A stretch of 64,000 bases of DNA from contig NZ_AUGW01000011.1 of assembly GCF_000422865.1 (NCBI RefSeq), positions 124,001 to 188,000 of the forward strand, given 5' to 3'. The notes under the pieces are model-generated. The model searched no databases. It had not been told where the DNA came from and saw only the letters and a program-made list of their open reading frames with translations. Below are positions 9,401-17,152 of this stretch, in pieces. This DNA is from Oceanospirillum maris DSM 6286. Its GTDB lineage: Bacteria > Pseudomonadota > Gammaproteobacteria > Pseudomonadales > Halomonadaceae. Positions within the stretch are counted from its first letter, which is position 1, and every line of letters begins with the position of its first letter. The translations under genes were made by a program, and so were the position numbers.

Positions 9401-10531
9401 TTATCGGTTTGGGGGACGGCGACCATGCGTACCGGTGGCGATGATATTGCTCAGGCTTTTGCGTTAATGGGCATACGTCCGGTATGGGCTAGCGGCTCTA
9501 ACCGCGTGGTGGATTTTGAGATCGTCAGCTGCTTACGCCTAGGTCGTCCAAGGGTTGATGTTACCTTGCGGGTGTCAGGCTTTTTTCGTGATGCCTTCCC
9601 TAATGTGATGAAGCTTTATGATGCGGCGGTACAGGCCTTGGTGGATTACCAAGAGGCGGGTAACGGCAATACCATTAAAGCTCATATTGTTAAGCGTCAG
9701 CAGGGGTTAATTGCAGAGGGGCTTAGCTCTGCACAGGCGCTACGCCAAGCCAGTTATCGCGTTTTTGGTAGCAAACCGGGAGCCTACGGCGCGGGTTTAC
9801 AGGGGTTAATTGATGAGCGTTGTTGGGAGAAAAAGAGCGACTTAGCGGAGGCTTATCTCAATTGGGGGGGATATGCCTATGGCAGCGGTACCGATGAGGA
9901 TTCATCATCAGATCAACCCTCTGGCGACGGTGTGGCAGCACATCAAGCCTTTGAGTATCGTCTTTCTCAGTTGGAGGCGGTGGTGCAAAACCAGGACAAC
10001 CGAGAACATGATCTGCTGGATTCCGATGATTACTATCAGTTTCAAGGCGGCATGAGCAACGCGGTTACTGTGTATTCTGGCACAACACCGCAGGTCTATC
10101 ATGGGGATCACTCAAATCCTGCAGACCCTAACATTCGCACCTTAAAAGAAGAGTTGAATCGCGTCATCCGCAGTCGGGTGTTAAATCCTAAATGGATTAA
10201 TGGGATGCGAGAGCATGGTTACAAAGGCGCCTTTGAGATGGCGGCCAGTGTTGATTACCTCTTCGCCTATGATGCAACCACAGACCTGATTGACGATTAC
10301 CAATATGAAAAAGTGGCCGATGCGCTGGTGCTTGATACGACCAATCAAGCGTTTTTGCAGGAGCATAACCCCAATGCATTGGAAGAGATGGCGGAACGCC
10401 TAATGGAGGCGATCCAGCGCGGGCAATGGCAGCAGCCAGAACATTATCAGCAACAGTTACAGCAGTTGCTATTGGCATTAGATGAAGCCCGAGAAGGTTT
10501 ATCTTCGATAGGTAAACCTGAGTTATTTTAG
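6446..10531 (+). CDS. cobN: cobaltochelatase large subunit CobN
   Basis: Large, substrate-binding subunit of the ATP-dependent cobaltochelatase that inserts cobalt into hydrogenobyrinate a,c-diamide in the cobalt-late pathway; homologous to the magnesium chelatase H subunit. Diagnostic blocks are NYPTKDGRIGNGVGLDTPQS, VHVGKHGNLEWLPGKG, PPGPSGAPTRGRLDTLPTGRN and DAFPNVMKLYDAAV. At 1361 residues it is longer than the usual ~1250-1280; part of the excess is two tandem arrays at residues ~296-305 and ~715-734. It starts one base after the cobW stop. The AAA+ partners (CobS/CobT or ChlI/ChlD types) are not in this window. Confidence 0.96.
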   Translation: MHLLAAQPGGFVDDEGIVDLQQSPGDLVILAAADTSLAALSAGVSRFSDALATGVSSDKHEPRIRLANWMQLLKPAAYDLYESAVLEETELVVVSLLGGQSYWPYGFERLQRWSEGYTSKGKKRQLILVPGDNSPDLELFGASNVAKDICLKVWAYLRQGGVANSENLLRFLMDQLLLDSFLADDRLSDRSPARAYLHAWQEPQMLPNALVYQEADTPSDQPVCVLLFYRSHLQSANTQVFDQFLALLRQQGLNPLAVAVSSLKDAESLTLVNQLVEAHNACLILNSTSFASNRVQQNQTYQNQSRAHRDILEQGVSSEPTLFDSPFERQIPVLQLILSGSTQEDWQQYSQGLRSRDIAMQVVLPEMDGRIISRAISFKAQSHFDERCQLPVVRYQLHQERATFVAQLAKAYCRLGAKANKDKRIALILANYPTKDGRIGNGVGLDTPQSMVNILRALAEAGYPLPEHDLPQSGTELIEWLLESVTNNPNTLHQLPCWQSMALNEYQQYFEQLPEANQQAVLQRWGMPQQDIKYRAGRLMLSGLRLGDVFIGIQPARGFNIDLVANYHDPDLVPPHSYLAFYFWLRHCYQVDAVVHVGKHGNLEWLPGKGTALSAQCWPDIALGPLPHFYPFIVNDPGEGAQAKRRTQGVIIDHLMPPMTRAESYGELAELENLVDEYYQALGMDQRREDWLKQEILKQVQSSHLLEELGLNISEPPSTEPPSTEPPSIERLSTKGVDDNQVLEQLDAYLCEIKEAQIRHGLHILGQLPERDKLADTLVALLRLPRGSTPESQGILHNLSQDLGLAVTQADGGIFNPLKADAEPWLGAKPDILVAQSTRPWRTRADTRERLELLALALIQRYLLDDDSCSNSDTANGFSLDLARLPRTAQQFEYVENRLFKALQQSAHLELHSLVSGLNGQFVPPGPSGAPTRGRLDTLPTGRNFFSLDSRAIPSPAAWAIGERSAEALIQRHLQEQGDYPKQLGLSVWGTATMRTGGDDIAQAFALMGIRPVWASGSNRVVDFEIVSCLRLGRPRVDVTLRVSGFFRDAFPNVMKLYDAAVQALVDYQEAGNGNTIKAHIVKRQQGLIAEGLSSAQALRQASYRVFGSKPGAYGAGLQGLIDERCWEKKSDLAEAYLNWGGYAYGSGTDEDSSSDQPSGDGVAAHQAFEYRLSQLEAVVQNQDNREHDLLDSDDYYQFQGGMSNAVTVYSGTTPQVYHGDHSNPADPNIRTLKEELNRVIRSRVLNPKWINGMREHGYKGAFEMAASVDYLFAYDATTDLIDDYQYEKVADALVLDTTNQAFLQEHNPNALEEMAERLMEAIQRGQWQQPEHYQQQLQQLLLALDEAREGLSSIGKPELF
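7331..7360 (+). repeat. 15-bp in-frame tandem duplication (cobN)
   Basis: CAACAGAATCAGACG followed by TATCAGAATCAGAGT, encoding QQNQT-YQNQS in a variable loop of CobN. Confidence 0.75.
8588..8647 (+). repeat. 15-bp in-frame tandem array, 4 units (cobN)
   Basis: GAACCCCCATCAACT twice exactly (8588-8617), then GAACCCCCATCGATT and GAACGCCTATCGACA. Encodes EPPST-EPPST-EPPSI-ERLST in a linker after the LEELGLN segment. First copies are identical, later ones diverged, as in the cobL N-terminal array. Confidence 0.93.
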
Positions 10532-10583
10532 TTGATTGAATTTTTTCTAACAGATCGTATTAGCGTTTAAGGGAGATAATAAT

Positions 10584-11666
10584 ATGGCAAAGCAAGGCAT
10601 TATGGTGTGTGGGCACGGTAGCCGAGATAAAGATGCTGAACGTGAGTTTGGCCGTGTGGCAGAAGGGCTAAAAAAACGTTTTCCCGATCTACCTGTGGAA
10701 TATGGCTTTTTGGAGTTTTCTGCACCGAATATCCATATGGGCTTAAATGCGTTAGTGGATCAAGGTGTTGAAGAAATTTATGCCGTACCGGGAATGCTAT
10801 TTGCCGCGACCCATGCCAAAAATGATATTCCTTCAGTGTTGACCACGTTTCAGGATTCTCAGCGGGGTTTAACGGTTAAATACGGCAGTGAGCTGGGTTT
10901 GCATGATGCGATGATCTCCGCCTTTCAGACCCGGATTTATGAGTCATTAGGCCTGGATGCGAATAACCCACCAGACAACTTATATGACACATTACTGGTG
11001 GTGGTGGGACGTGGCACATCTGATACACATGCGAATGCGGAGGCTGCAAAGCTAACCCGAATCGTCAACGAGAATATGGGCTTTGGTTGGGCGGATACCG
11101 TGTATTCCGGCGTTACCTACCCTTCTGTTGGGGTTGGCTTAGAGAAGCTACTCAAATTGGGTTATAAGCGAGTGGTTATTGCCCCTTACTTCCTGTTCAC
11201 CGGACGTTTGATTAAGCGGATTTACGGCTACGTTGATAAAGTTGCGGCGGAAAATCCAGAGATCGAGTTTATTAAGGCGCAGTACTTAAACGACCATGAA
11301 AAAGTGATCGACGCTTTTGAAGTTCGCGTACGGGAGATTATGCAGCAAGACGAAGCTGGGCCAGAAAGTCTAATGAGCGCCTTTAAGCGCCGTTTAGCGT
11401 CTGGTGAGGTGGATATTCATCACCATCATGCAGAGTTTCAGCCTCATAAACACTCACATGATCACGGTCATCATCATTCCCATGATCATTCCCACAGCCA
11501 TAGTCACGGTGTTTACCGGCATATAGGCCATCCTTTAGGCCCAAGAACCATGATAGGTGAGAATATTTGCTGCTGCTTTATGGGACAGTTCCCTCAATCT
11601 ATCTTAGATGAGGAGCAGGAGCGTATCGCACTAAACTGCCCTGAAAATGCTTTAGCCCATCGTTAG
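10584..11666 (+). CDS. cbiX: CbiX-type sirohydrochlorin cobaltochelatase, large form with His-rich tail
   Basis: ATP-independent class II chelatase that in the cobalt-early pathway inserts Co(II) into sirohydrochlorin. Two chelatase repeats are visible: residues ~1-120 with the active-site HGSRD motif at ~11, and ~130-250 with VVGRGTSD at the equivalent position. A His-rich tail follows (HHHHAEFQPHKHSHDHGHHH and onward, ~277-312), then a conserved ending with the Cys cluster ENICCCFMGQF. Such tails in CbiX are proposed to store cobalt or carry an Fe-S cluster. It is 52 bp behind cobN with its own GGGAGA ribosome-binding site, probably in the same operon. A general CbiX/SirB role is likely; the exact metal is inferred from context. 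Confidence 0.88.
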   Translation: MAKQGIMVCGHGSRDKDAEREFGRVAEGLKKRFPDLPVEYGFLEFSAPNIHMGLNALVDQGVEEIYAVPGMLFAATHAKNDIPSVLTTFQDSQRGLTVKYGSELGLHDAMISAFQTRIYESLGLDANNPPDNLYDTLLVVVGRGTSDTHANAEAAKLTRIVNENMGFGWADTVYSGVTYPSVGVGLEKLLKLGYKRVVIAPYFLFTGRLIKRIYGYVDKVAAENPEIEFIKAQYLNDHEKVIDAFEVRVREIMQQDEAGPESLMSAFKRRLASGEVDIHHHHAEFQPHKHSHDHGHHHSHDHSHSHSHGVYRHIGHPLGPRTMIGENICCCFMGQFPQSILDEEQERIALNCPENALAHR

Positions 11667-11734
11667 AGCATCAGTGTATTTGAAGCGCTTAGCAAAACTC
11701 CGCGTAAACCCTCGCCGGTCAGGGTGGGGAGCAG

Positions 11735-12649
11735 TCACACCTTGGTTCGATCATAAATGGTGTCGTAGATAAACTGGCGAAACCATTTATGCAAAGGGTC
11801 GTGGTGAATACGAGCGTGCCAGAACATTGAAATATCCATTTCAGGAATAGCAAAAGGTGGTTCTAGTACGGCATATTTTTCGGCGGATACATAGCGGCGT
11901 ACAAATTTGGCCGGTAGTAGAATCATCATGTCTGTCGTAGCGATAATCTCTAATGCGGCAAAAAAGTGAGGCACTCGCACGCTAATATGACGCGAGTGCC
12001 CTTCTAATGAAAGCACGTCATCAATGCCGCTGGTACCTGTGCCTGTTGGGCTAATCATCACATGTTTTTGCGTCAGATAATCATCTAAGCTCACCCCTTG
12101 GGCATTGGGATGTTCCCGTCGTACCACCACCACAAAGCGATCATGGGCGACGATCCGCTGAAAAATATCGGCAGGGGGTTGAGTTGCACCGCCAATAATA
12201 AGATCAACACGGTTTTCTTCTAATTCAGTTAACAGATTAGAGCGCCAGTCCACAGCGGTTAAGCTAACTTTGGGGGCTACCTCATTTAAGGTTGGCACTA
12301 GGCGTGGTAATAGACTGTGGGTTCCATAATCTGTGGTGGCTAGTCGAATACTGCCGGTATAGGTGGCAGGGTCAAATTGTTCTGGTAGCAATAGAGCGCT
12401 GGCGCTTTCTAGTAGAGCGTTAAGTTGCGGCTGTAGCTTTTCTGCGCGATTGGTTAGGGCTAAATGCTTGCCCGATTTAACAAGTAGTGGATCATTAAAC
12501 ATATCCCGTAGCTTGGCTAAAGTCCGACTAACAGCTGATTGAGTTAGATTGAGCTGGGTTGCGGTATGGGTAACATGCTGCTCATCTAATAGCACCTTGA
12601 GCGTGACTAATGCATTAAGATCGATTTTTTTAAGTGTCCGAATATTCAT
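11735..12649 (-). CDS. LysR-family transcriptional regulator
   Basis: LysR-type DNA-binding regulator of 304 residues. The N-terminal winged HTH (residues ~8-67, VTHTATQLNLTQSAVSRTLAKLR) is followed by a periplasmic-binding-like effector domain beginning around SIRLATTDYGTHSLLPRL. FNDPLLVKSGKHLALTNRAE after the HTH is typical of the NodD/LeuO-like branch of LysR proteins. It is transcribed divergently from the thioesterase at 12877, with about 230 bp between the starts, so that gene is the most likely target; nothing in the sequence names the effector. Confidence 0.88.
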   Translation of the reverse strand: MNIRTLKKIDLNALVTLKVLLDEQHVTHTATQLNLTQSAVSRTLAKLRDMFNDPLLVKSGKHLALTNRAEKLQPQLNALLESASALLLPEQFDPATYTGSIRLATTDYGTHSLLPRLVPTLNEVAPKVSLTAVDWRSNLLTELEENRVDLIIGGATQPPADIFQRIVAHDRFVVVVRREHPNAQGVSLDDYLTQKHVMISPTGTGTSGIDDVLSLEGHSRHISVRVPHFFAALEIIATTDMMILLPAKFVRRYVSAEKYAVLEPPFAIPEMDISMFWHARIHHDPLHKWFRQFIYDTIYDRTKV

Positions 12650-12816
12650 CGTGCTCGACCATTGTTGTTATTGTATTGATGATTAAAAATCATGACTTGG
12701 ATTTGAATTATGAATTTAACTTATACCAAAGAAAACGCCACAATGCTGCAACTGCGATTGAAAAATCTGAGTGATAGAGTCAGGCTTCTGTTTTTTTGGG
12801 CTAACGTATTCAACCT

Positions 12817-12861
12817 TTTTTAAGGTCAGCGTTTTTAAGATCAACGTTTTAAGATCAACAA
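12817..12861 (+). repeat. 15-bp tandem array, 3 units, in the leader of the thioesterase gene
   Basis: TTTTTAAGGTCAGCG, TTTTTAAGATCAACG and TTTTAAGATCAACAA in direct succession, ending a few bases before the GGAGATA ribosome-binding site of the gene at 12877. Same 15-bp period as the coding arrays in the cob operon although noncoding here. Confidence 0.85.
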
Positions 12862-12876
12862 TGGAGATACGATAAA

Positions 12877-13311
12877 ATGACTGAGCAACCGGTATTATTT
12901 AGCAAGAAAATTGAAGTACGTTGGGCTGACTGTGATGCCAACCAACATATGCGCCACAGCGCCTATGCTGATTTTTGCGCCCACACTCGTATAGGTTACA
13001 TGATTGATATTGGCATGACTCCTGAGTGGCTTAAACAGCAAGGGTTAGGGCCTGTGTTATTTAAAGAGGAAACGGAGTATTTCCGCGAGTTATTTATGGG
13101 CGAAGTGGTCGATGTCACGATAGAAATTGGTGAACCAACAGGATCTGCTAAATCGGTACAGCTGGTTAATAGCATTTATCGTCAGGATGGCGAGCTAGCG
13201 GCACGTCATAAGGCTATATTTGGTTGGTTTTCCATGCGTGAGCGTAAAGTGGTTGCACTGCCTGATATTGTAAAATCTCATATGCTAGCCCACGATATTG
13301 AACCTGCCTGA
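12877..13311 (+). CDS. hotdog-fold acyl-CoA thioesterase (4HBT/FadM-like)
   Basis: 144-residue single-hotdog protein likely to hydrolyse acyl-CoA thioesters in the cytoplasm. The 4HBT signature is VRWADCDANQHMRHSAYADF (residues ~14-33) with the catalytic Asp in the DxNxHM-like stretch, followed by the helix with YMIDIGM. Start ATG 12877 is preceded by TGGAGATACGATAAA. Its divergent LysR neighbour may regulate it. Substrate chain length cannot be inferred. Confidence 0.88.
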   Translation: MTEQPVLFSKKIEVRWADCDANQHMRHSAYADFCAHTRIGYMIDIGMTPEWLKQQGLGPVLFKEETEYFRELFMGEVVDVTIEIGEPTGSAKSVQLVNSIYRQDGELAARHKAIFGWFSMRERKVVALPDIVKSHMLAHDIEPA

Positions 13312-13419
13312 AGCACTGGGTAACATTTGGGTTTTATTGGATATAAGAAATAAGAAAACAGAGATGCTAAGACGCAAAGTAAAGCTCGTTGTTGCACAGA
13401 GGAACAAGCGTGAATAAAA

Positions 13420-13453
13420 AAGATAAGGTGGGTAAAAAGACCCACCTTATCTT
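13420..13453. terminator. bidirectional rho-independent terminator
   Basis: Perfect 14-bp inverted repeat: AAGATAAGGTGGGT (13420-13433), 6-base loop, ACCCACCTTATCTT (13440-13453). Preceded by an A-run, so it can serve both the thioesterase (+) and, in the opposite sense, the convergent gene at 13490 (-). Confidence 0.9.
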
Positions 13454-13489
13454 CCTGTACAGCAATGGTTTTATCCCTAAAACACTAGG

Positions 13490-14461
13490 CTACTTCAACC
13501 AGCTGTTGAGTGTTGCAGGAGAGCGCTCTAACCAAACAGCCATCTCTTTTAAGATGCTAGCGGCTTTAGCTTCAGTTGCTAGATTATTACGAGCCTGCGT
13601 TAGCGTATTATTACGCTTGCGGCTTTGTAGGTCATCTCGGCTCACCTCAAATTGAATGCAAGCTTGCTCGATAATATGATCAATGCCAACAGTACCGCTG
13701 ATGTCCTCTGCTTTTGCCTTCTTGGTTTTTGCAGGTTTAGCTTTAACCTTTTCAGGCTTACTTGGTGCAGCGGCATTTGCGGTAGTGCTAGTATCCGTAA
13801 TAACGGCACCGTTAATGGCAGGCAGTAAGCTTAAGCTCTTAACATGACAGTCTAATAAGTGAGCAACTTCTGGACTCAGTTGGCTGCGAATGTCTTCTGC
13901 AACCGGTTCTTTCAATATTAGGTAGGTTTCCTGTGGCAGCGTAATATTCTGGGCCACAGTGATGGGCATTAAGAGATCAAAGCGTACTAGCTCCATCATC
14001 CGTTGACCCGTGACAGAAAATAAACGCTGGGCACGATCCAGATCGTTAATGACTTCCCGTAGTTTTCGGGTTGGCTTGCTTTTAGAGGTTAGCAGTTTTT
14101 GGCCTGCTCCCTGAAAATGCGGTGCCTGGGGGTAGTACGCTAGCTTAATATCTCGCTGTTTTAGCATCCACGTGAAAGGATACATTCTCAGCAAATTGGG
14201 CTGCTGCTTTAGACTCCATTGACCATTCTTAATGAGATGGTCACCATGAGCCGTAAAAAGAGCGATAATTTCAATAGTCCCCATTGGGTTACGATGAAAA
14301 ACCACTGGCAAGCTTTTAGATAGCTCTACCGCTTCTTTTATGTGAACAGGAACTGATGACCACTGATGGGCAAAATTCAGGTCGGGTTCTTCATGAAAGC
14401 GCAAACCATGATCATGGTCTGGGGAAAACAAGTCTATCGTTTGATTCTTCATACTCATCAT
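13490..14461 (-). CDS. SapC-family protein with DnaA-domain-IV-like C-terminal HTH
   Basis: 323 residues. Residues ~35-220 resemble the SapC family (LPVVFHRN, IEIIALFTAHGDHLI, NGQWSLKQQPNLLRMYPF, KLLTSKSKPTRKLREVINDL), whose role is unclear although the name comes from an S-layer gene context. A Lys/Ala/Pro-rich linker (~232-255) leads to residues ~262-323, where IIEQACIQFEVSRDDLQSRK, LTQARNNLATEA and the closing helix match the layout of DnaA domain IV or the DnaA_C-like HTH of RAYT transposases. This suggests a DNA-binding tail; the fusion is an inference from motif spacing. Three ATG codons cluster at the start (14461, 14458, 14452). Function unknown. Confidence 0.7.
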   Translation of the reverse strand: MMSMKNQTIDLFSPDHDHGLRFHEEPDLNFAHQWSSVPVHIKEAVELSKSLPVVFHRNPMGTIEIIALFTAHGDHLIKNGQWSLKQQPNLLRMYPFTWMLKQRDIKLAYYPQAPHFQGAGQKLLTSKSKPTRKLREVINDLDRAQRLFSVTGQRMMELVRFDLLMPITVAQNITLPQETYLILKEPVAEDIRSQLSPEVAHLLDCHVKSLSLLPAINGAVITDTSTTANAAAPSKPEKVKAKPAKTKKAKAEDISGTVGIDHIIEQACIQFEVSRDDLQSRKRNNTLTQARNNLATEAKAASILKEMAVWLERSPATLNSWLK

Positions 14462-14832
14462 TTTTTATTATTTCCGCTCTTATCCCAGAGTGAAAAAGCC
14501 TAGATCCGTGGGGTTAAATCCACCTTATTAAAGCCTATCATGGATATTTCCCCTGAAGGCCTCCTGTACGTTACAGGCCAGAGGGCGTAAAAACATCGGC
14601 GCGTATCTTAACAGTCTTAGGCTGTGTGAACCAGTTGTCGGCTGGCGTGGTCGGTAATGTAATGTAAAGGTTCTAATTTCAATGAGGTCTTTTGTCGTAT
14701 GTGCTTCTTATCGTGTGTACTACAGCTCTGCTCTGTATCATAATGAAAAGGTTGTTATGCTTTCTTTTTGATAGTTTTGGCTTTTTTAATAAGCCGCTTG
14801 TTTGATTTTTTTATTAAGAGGCTTGTTTTATT
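14462..14832. other. intergenic region without a gene (371 bp)
   Basis: Lies between two divergent genes and should hold both promoters. I see a small perfect hairpin CCTGTA-CGT-TACAGG near 14562-14576 and, just before the diguanylate cyclase start, an imperfect ~25-bp direct duplication (CTTTTTTAATAAGCCGCTTG and TTTTTTATTAAGAGGCTTG, about 14784-14830). No reading frame with a convincing ribosome-binding site is present. Confidence 0.5.
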
Positions 14833-17064
14833 TTGCTAAAAGTCCTATTTCAGCGCGATCCGTTTATAGGTTTTCAGACTGAACTTTCAGCTTTTGCACT
14901 ACGCTTGAGTTGTATTCTGATGCTATGTTTGATGATCACTTTCCCTTTTCAAACCTTCGCGGCTTCGGATTTACAACTGACGCCTGAAGAGCAGGCGTAC
15001 CTGAACGGTAAGCCTTATATTTCTGTTTATGTTTCAGATGCCTTCCCTCCTTTTAGTTTTATGGAAAACGGTTCATTAAAAGGTTACTCATTAGACTATG
15101 TGCGCCTGATGGGGCAAGTGCTTGGTGCTGATATTAGATTTGAATCAGAGCCGTGGTTTGAGGCGCTAGACAAGCTAAAAAAAGGCGAGCTAGATTTAAT
15201 CCCCTATATTGCTATTACAGAAGAACGTCAGCAGTTTGTGGATTACACGCCTTATAGTCATATTGAGTACACAACAGGGGCTGTTTTCCGAAAAGATATG
15301 CAACTGAGCCAAAATCAGCTCAAAGATGCAGTGATTGCTGTCTCTAAAAATACGTTTTTGCACGCTTATCTTAAGAAAAACTACCCTGATAACAAACTGT
15401 TTATGAGCACATCAACCGCTGGTGCGGTACTCGCTGTTTCAGACGGTAAGGCCGATATTGCGGTGGGAAGTTTACCGGCTTTAGAGTTTTATATTCAAAA
15501 GAACTGGCTGAGTAATTTAAATGTTAGTCAAGTAGAAGGCTTAGCGCTTCCCCAGACAACGGTACTGCCGATGGGCGTTACCAAAGGTAATGAGCTTTTA
15601 CGCAGTATTTTGGTTAAAGCCCATGCTCAAATTTCCTATAGCGAGGCCGCTGCATTAAAAAGCAAATGGATGAACCAGTTTGATACCGTAGGCGTTGAGG
15701 GTTTAAGCGAAGAAGAAATTGCTTTTTTAGATGAGCGTAAACATATCACAACGTGTGTTGATCCTAGATGGTTGCCGTTAGAGGCGATTGACAAGGGTCT
15801 GCATGTTGGTATTTCTGCGGATTTTCTAGCGCTTATTGAAACACGCTTAGATATTCAGTTTGATCTTGTGCCCAGTAAGAGCTGGCAAGGGTCTTTACAA
15901 TTAGGGCGAGAGGGACTTTGCGATATATTTCCTTTAATAACGCAAACGCCATCAAGGGAAGAGTTTCTAAATTTCACCCAGCCTTATATTAAAACACCTC
16001 TTGTGTTGGCAACCGATATCCAAATCCCCTATATTGCTGATATCACTCAACTGACCGGTAAGCGTATAGGGGTTAGTAGTGGCTACGCTTTTTATCCCGT
16101 TTTGGTTGAGCAATACCCTGACCTCAATTTTGTCGAAGTAGCTAATATTGATGAAGGTTTACAGAAAGTTCAGGCCGGTGAGCTATTTGGTTATGCGGAC
16201 TCGTTGGTCTCCGTTGGTTACTCAATTCAACATGAATATCTTGGTCAGCTGAAAGTATCTTCAGAATTTGATAAAAATTGGCAACTGGGCATGGGGGTGC
16301 AGAAGAGTTTGCAGCCGCTGCTCAGTATTCTAGATAAGGCCATTGCACAGACGACAGCGTTTGAACGGCAAGAAATTATCAATAAGTGGATCTCAATTCG
16401 CTACCAAAAAGGCACGAATTGGTGGATTACGGGTATTGGTGTTTTAGCTACCGTCCTCATTTTAGGGGCCGTTATCGCTTGGTATAGCCGCTTAAATAAG
16501 CGATTAGGGAAAGAAGTATTGCTGCGCCAGCAGGCAGAGCAAGAGGCGATTAACCTAGCTCATACGGATCAACTAACAGGGTTGTTAAATCGTCATGGCA
16601 GTGCAGAGTTGATTAAGCAAGAGATGGCAAGAAATCAGCGTAAAGGGACACCGGTAAGCTTGATGATCATGGATGTTGATCATTTTAAGCATGTTAATGA
16701 TGAATACGGGCATAAAGTTGGCGATGATGTTTTAAAGCTATTAGCCGCTACTCTAACCGCCCAAATGCGCGCCACAGATCACCTTGTTCGCTGGGGTGGT
16801 GAAGAGTTTTTAGTGTTGGTGCCTGATGTCGCCGTTGATGATGCGGTGGCTTTAGCGGATAAATACCGCACCGCCGTTGAGAATATTGCCGCCCCGAACC
16901 TTCCTCGATTTACCGTGAGCATTGGCGTTGCTCAGCTTGCTGAGAATGAAGGTTTCTCTCATTGGTATCAGCATACCGATGCCGCACTTTACAAGGCTAA
17001 AAATAGTGGCCGTAACCGCGTCTGTGCATGGCAGGAAGGAGACCCGGTCGATCAGGACGGTTAA
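14833..17064 (+). CDS. diguanylate cyclase with two periplasmic solute-binding sensor domains
   Basis: Membrane sensor making cyclic di-GMP. A signal sequence (LRLSCILMLCLMITFPFQTFAA) is followed by two bacterial type-3 solute-binding (PBPb) domains at residues ~50-285 and ~300-530 (YISVYVSDAFPPFSFMENG; CVDPRWLPLEA). One transmembrane helix follows (WWITGIGVLATVLILGAVIA), then a short coiled segment and a GGDEF domain with an intact catalytic RWGGEEFLVL and the DQLTGLLNRHG entry motif. The two sensor domains suggest control by periplasmic amino-acid-like ligands. The start is a TTG at 14833 with AAGAGG 11 bases upstream; ATG 14920 is possible but would remove the basic n-region of the signal. 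Confidence 0.88.
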   Translation: MLKVLFQRDPFIGFQTELSAFALRLSCILMLCLMITFPFQTFAASDLQLTPEEQAYLNGKPYISVYVSDAFPPFSFMENGSLKGYSLDYVRLMGQVLGADIRFESEPWFEALDKLKKGELDLIPYIAITEERQQFVDYTPYSHIEYTTGAVFRKDMQLSQNQLKDAVIAVSKNTFLHAYLKKNYPDNKLFMSTSTAGAVLAVSDGKADIAVGSLPALEFYIQKNWLSNLNVSQVEGLALPQTTVLPMGVTKGNELLRSILVKAHAQISYSEAAALKSKWMNQFDTVGVEGLSEEEIAFLDERKHITTCVDPRWLPLEAIDKGLHVGISADFLALIETRLDIQFDLVPSKSWQGSLQLGREGLCDIFPLITQTPSREEFLNFTQPYIKTPLVLATDIQIPYIADITQLTGKRIGVSSGYAFYPVLVEQYPDLNFVEVANIDEGLQKVQAGELFGYADSLVSVGYSIQHEYLGQLKVSSEFDKNWQLGMGVQKSLQPLLSILDKAIAQTTAFERQEIINKWISIRYQKGTNWWITGIGVLATVLILGAVIAWYSRLNKRLGKEVLLRQQAEQEAINLAHTDQLTGLLNRHGSAELIKQEMARNQRKGTPVSLMIMDVDHFKHVNDEYGHKVGDDVLKLLAATLTAQMRATDHLVRWGGEEFLVLVPDVAVDDAVALADKYRTAVENIAAPNLPRFTVSIGVAQLAENEGFSHWYQHTDAALYKAKNSGRNRVCAWQEGDPVDQDG

Positions 17065-17087
17065 TTGAAGTGAGCCTGAAGGACTGA

Positions 17088-17120
17088 AACAAGAGCGAGG
17101 GTTTATTCTCGCTCTTGTTT
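17088..17120. terminator. bidirectional terminator
   Basis: Inverted repeat AACAAGAGCGAG ... CTCGCTCTTGTT with an 8-base loop and T/A-rich flanks, between the convergent cyclase (+) and flavoprotein (-) genes. Confidence 0.9.
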
Positions 17121-17152
17121 AAACGTTAGCCTTGAAATATGCGAAGCAAAAC

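Noticed and set aside
1-11700. Cobalamin riboswitch
   Set aside because: No B12-box-like conserved sequence seen in the window; the operon leader lies upstream of base 1.
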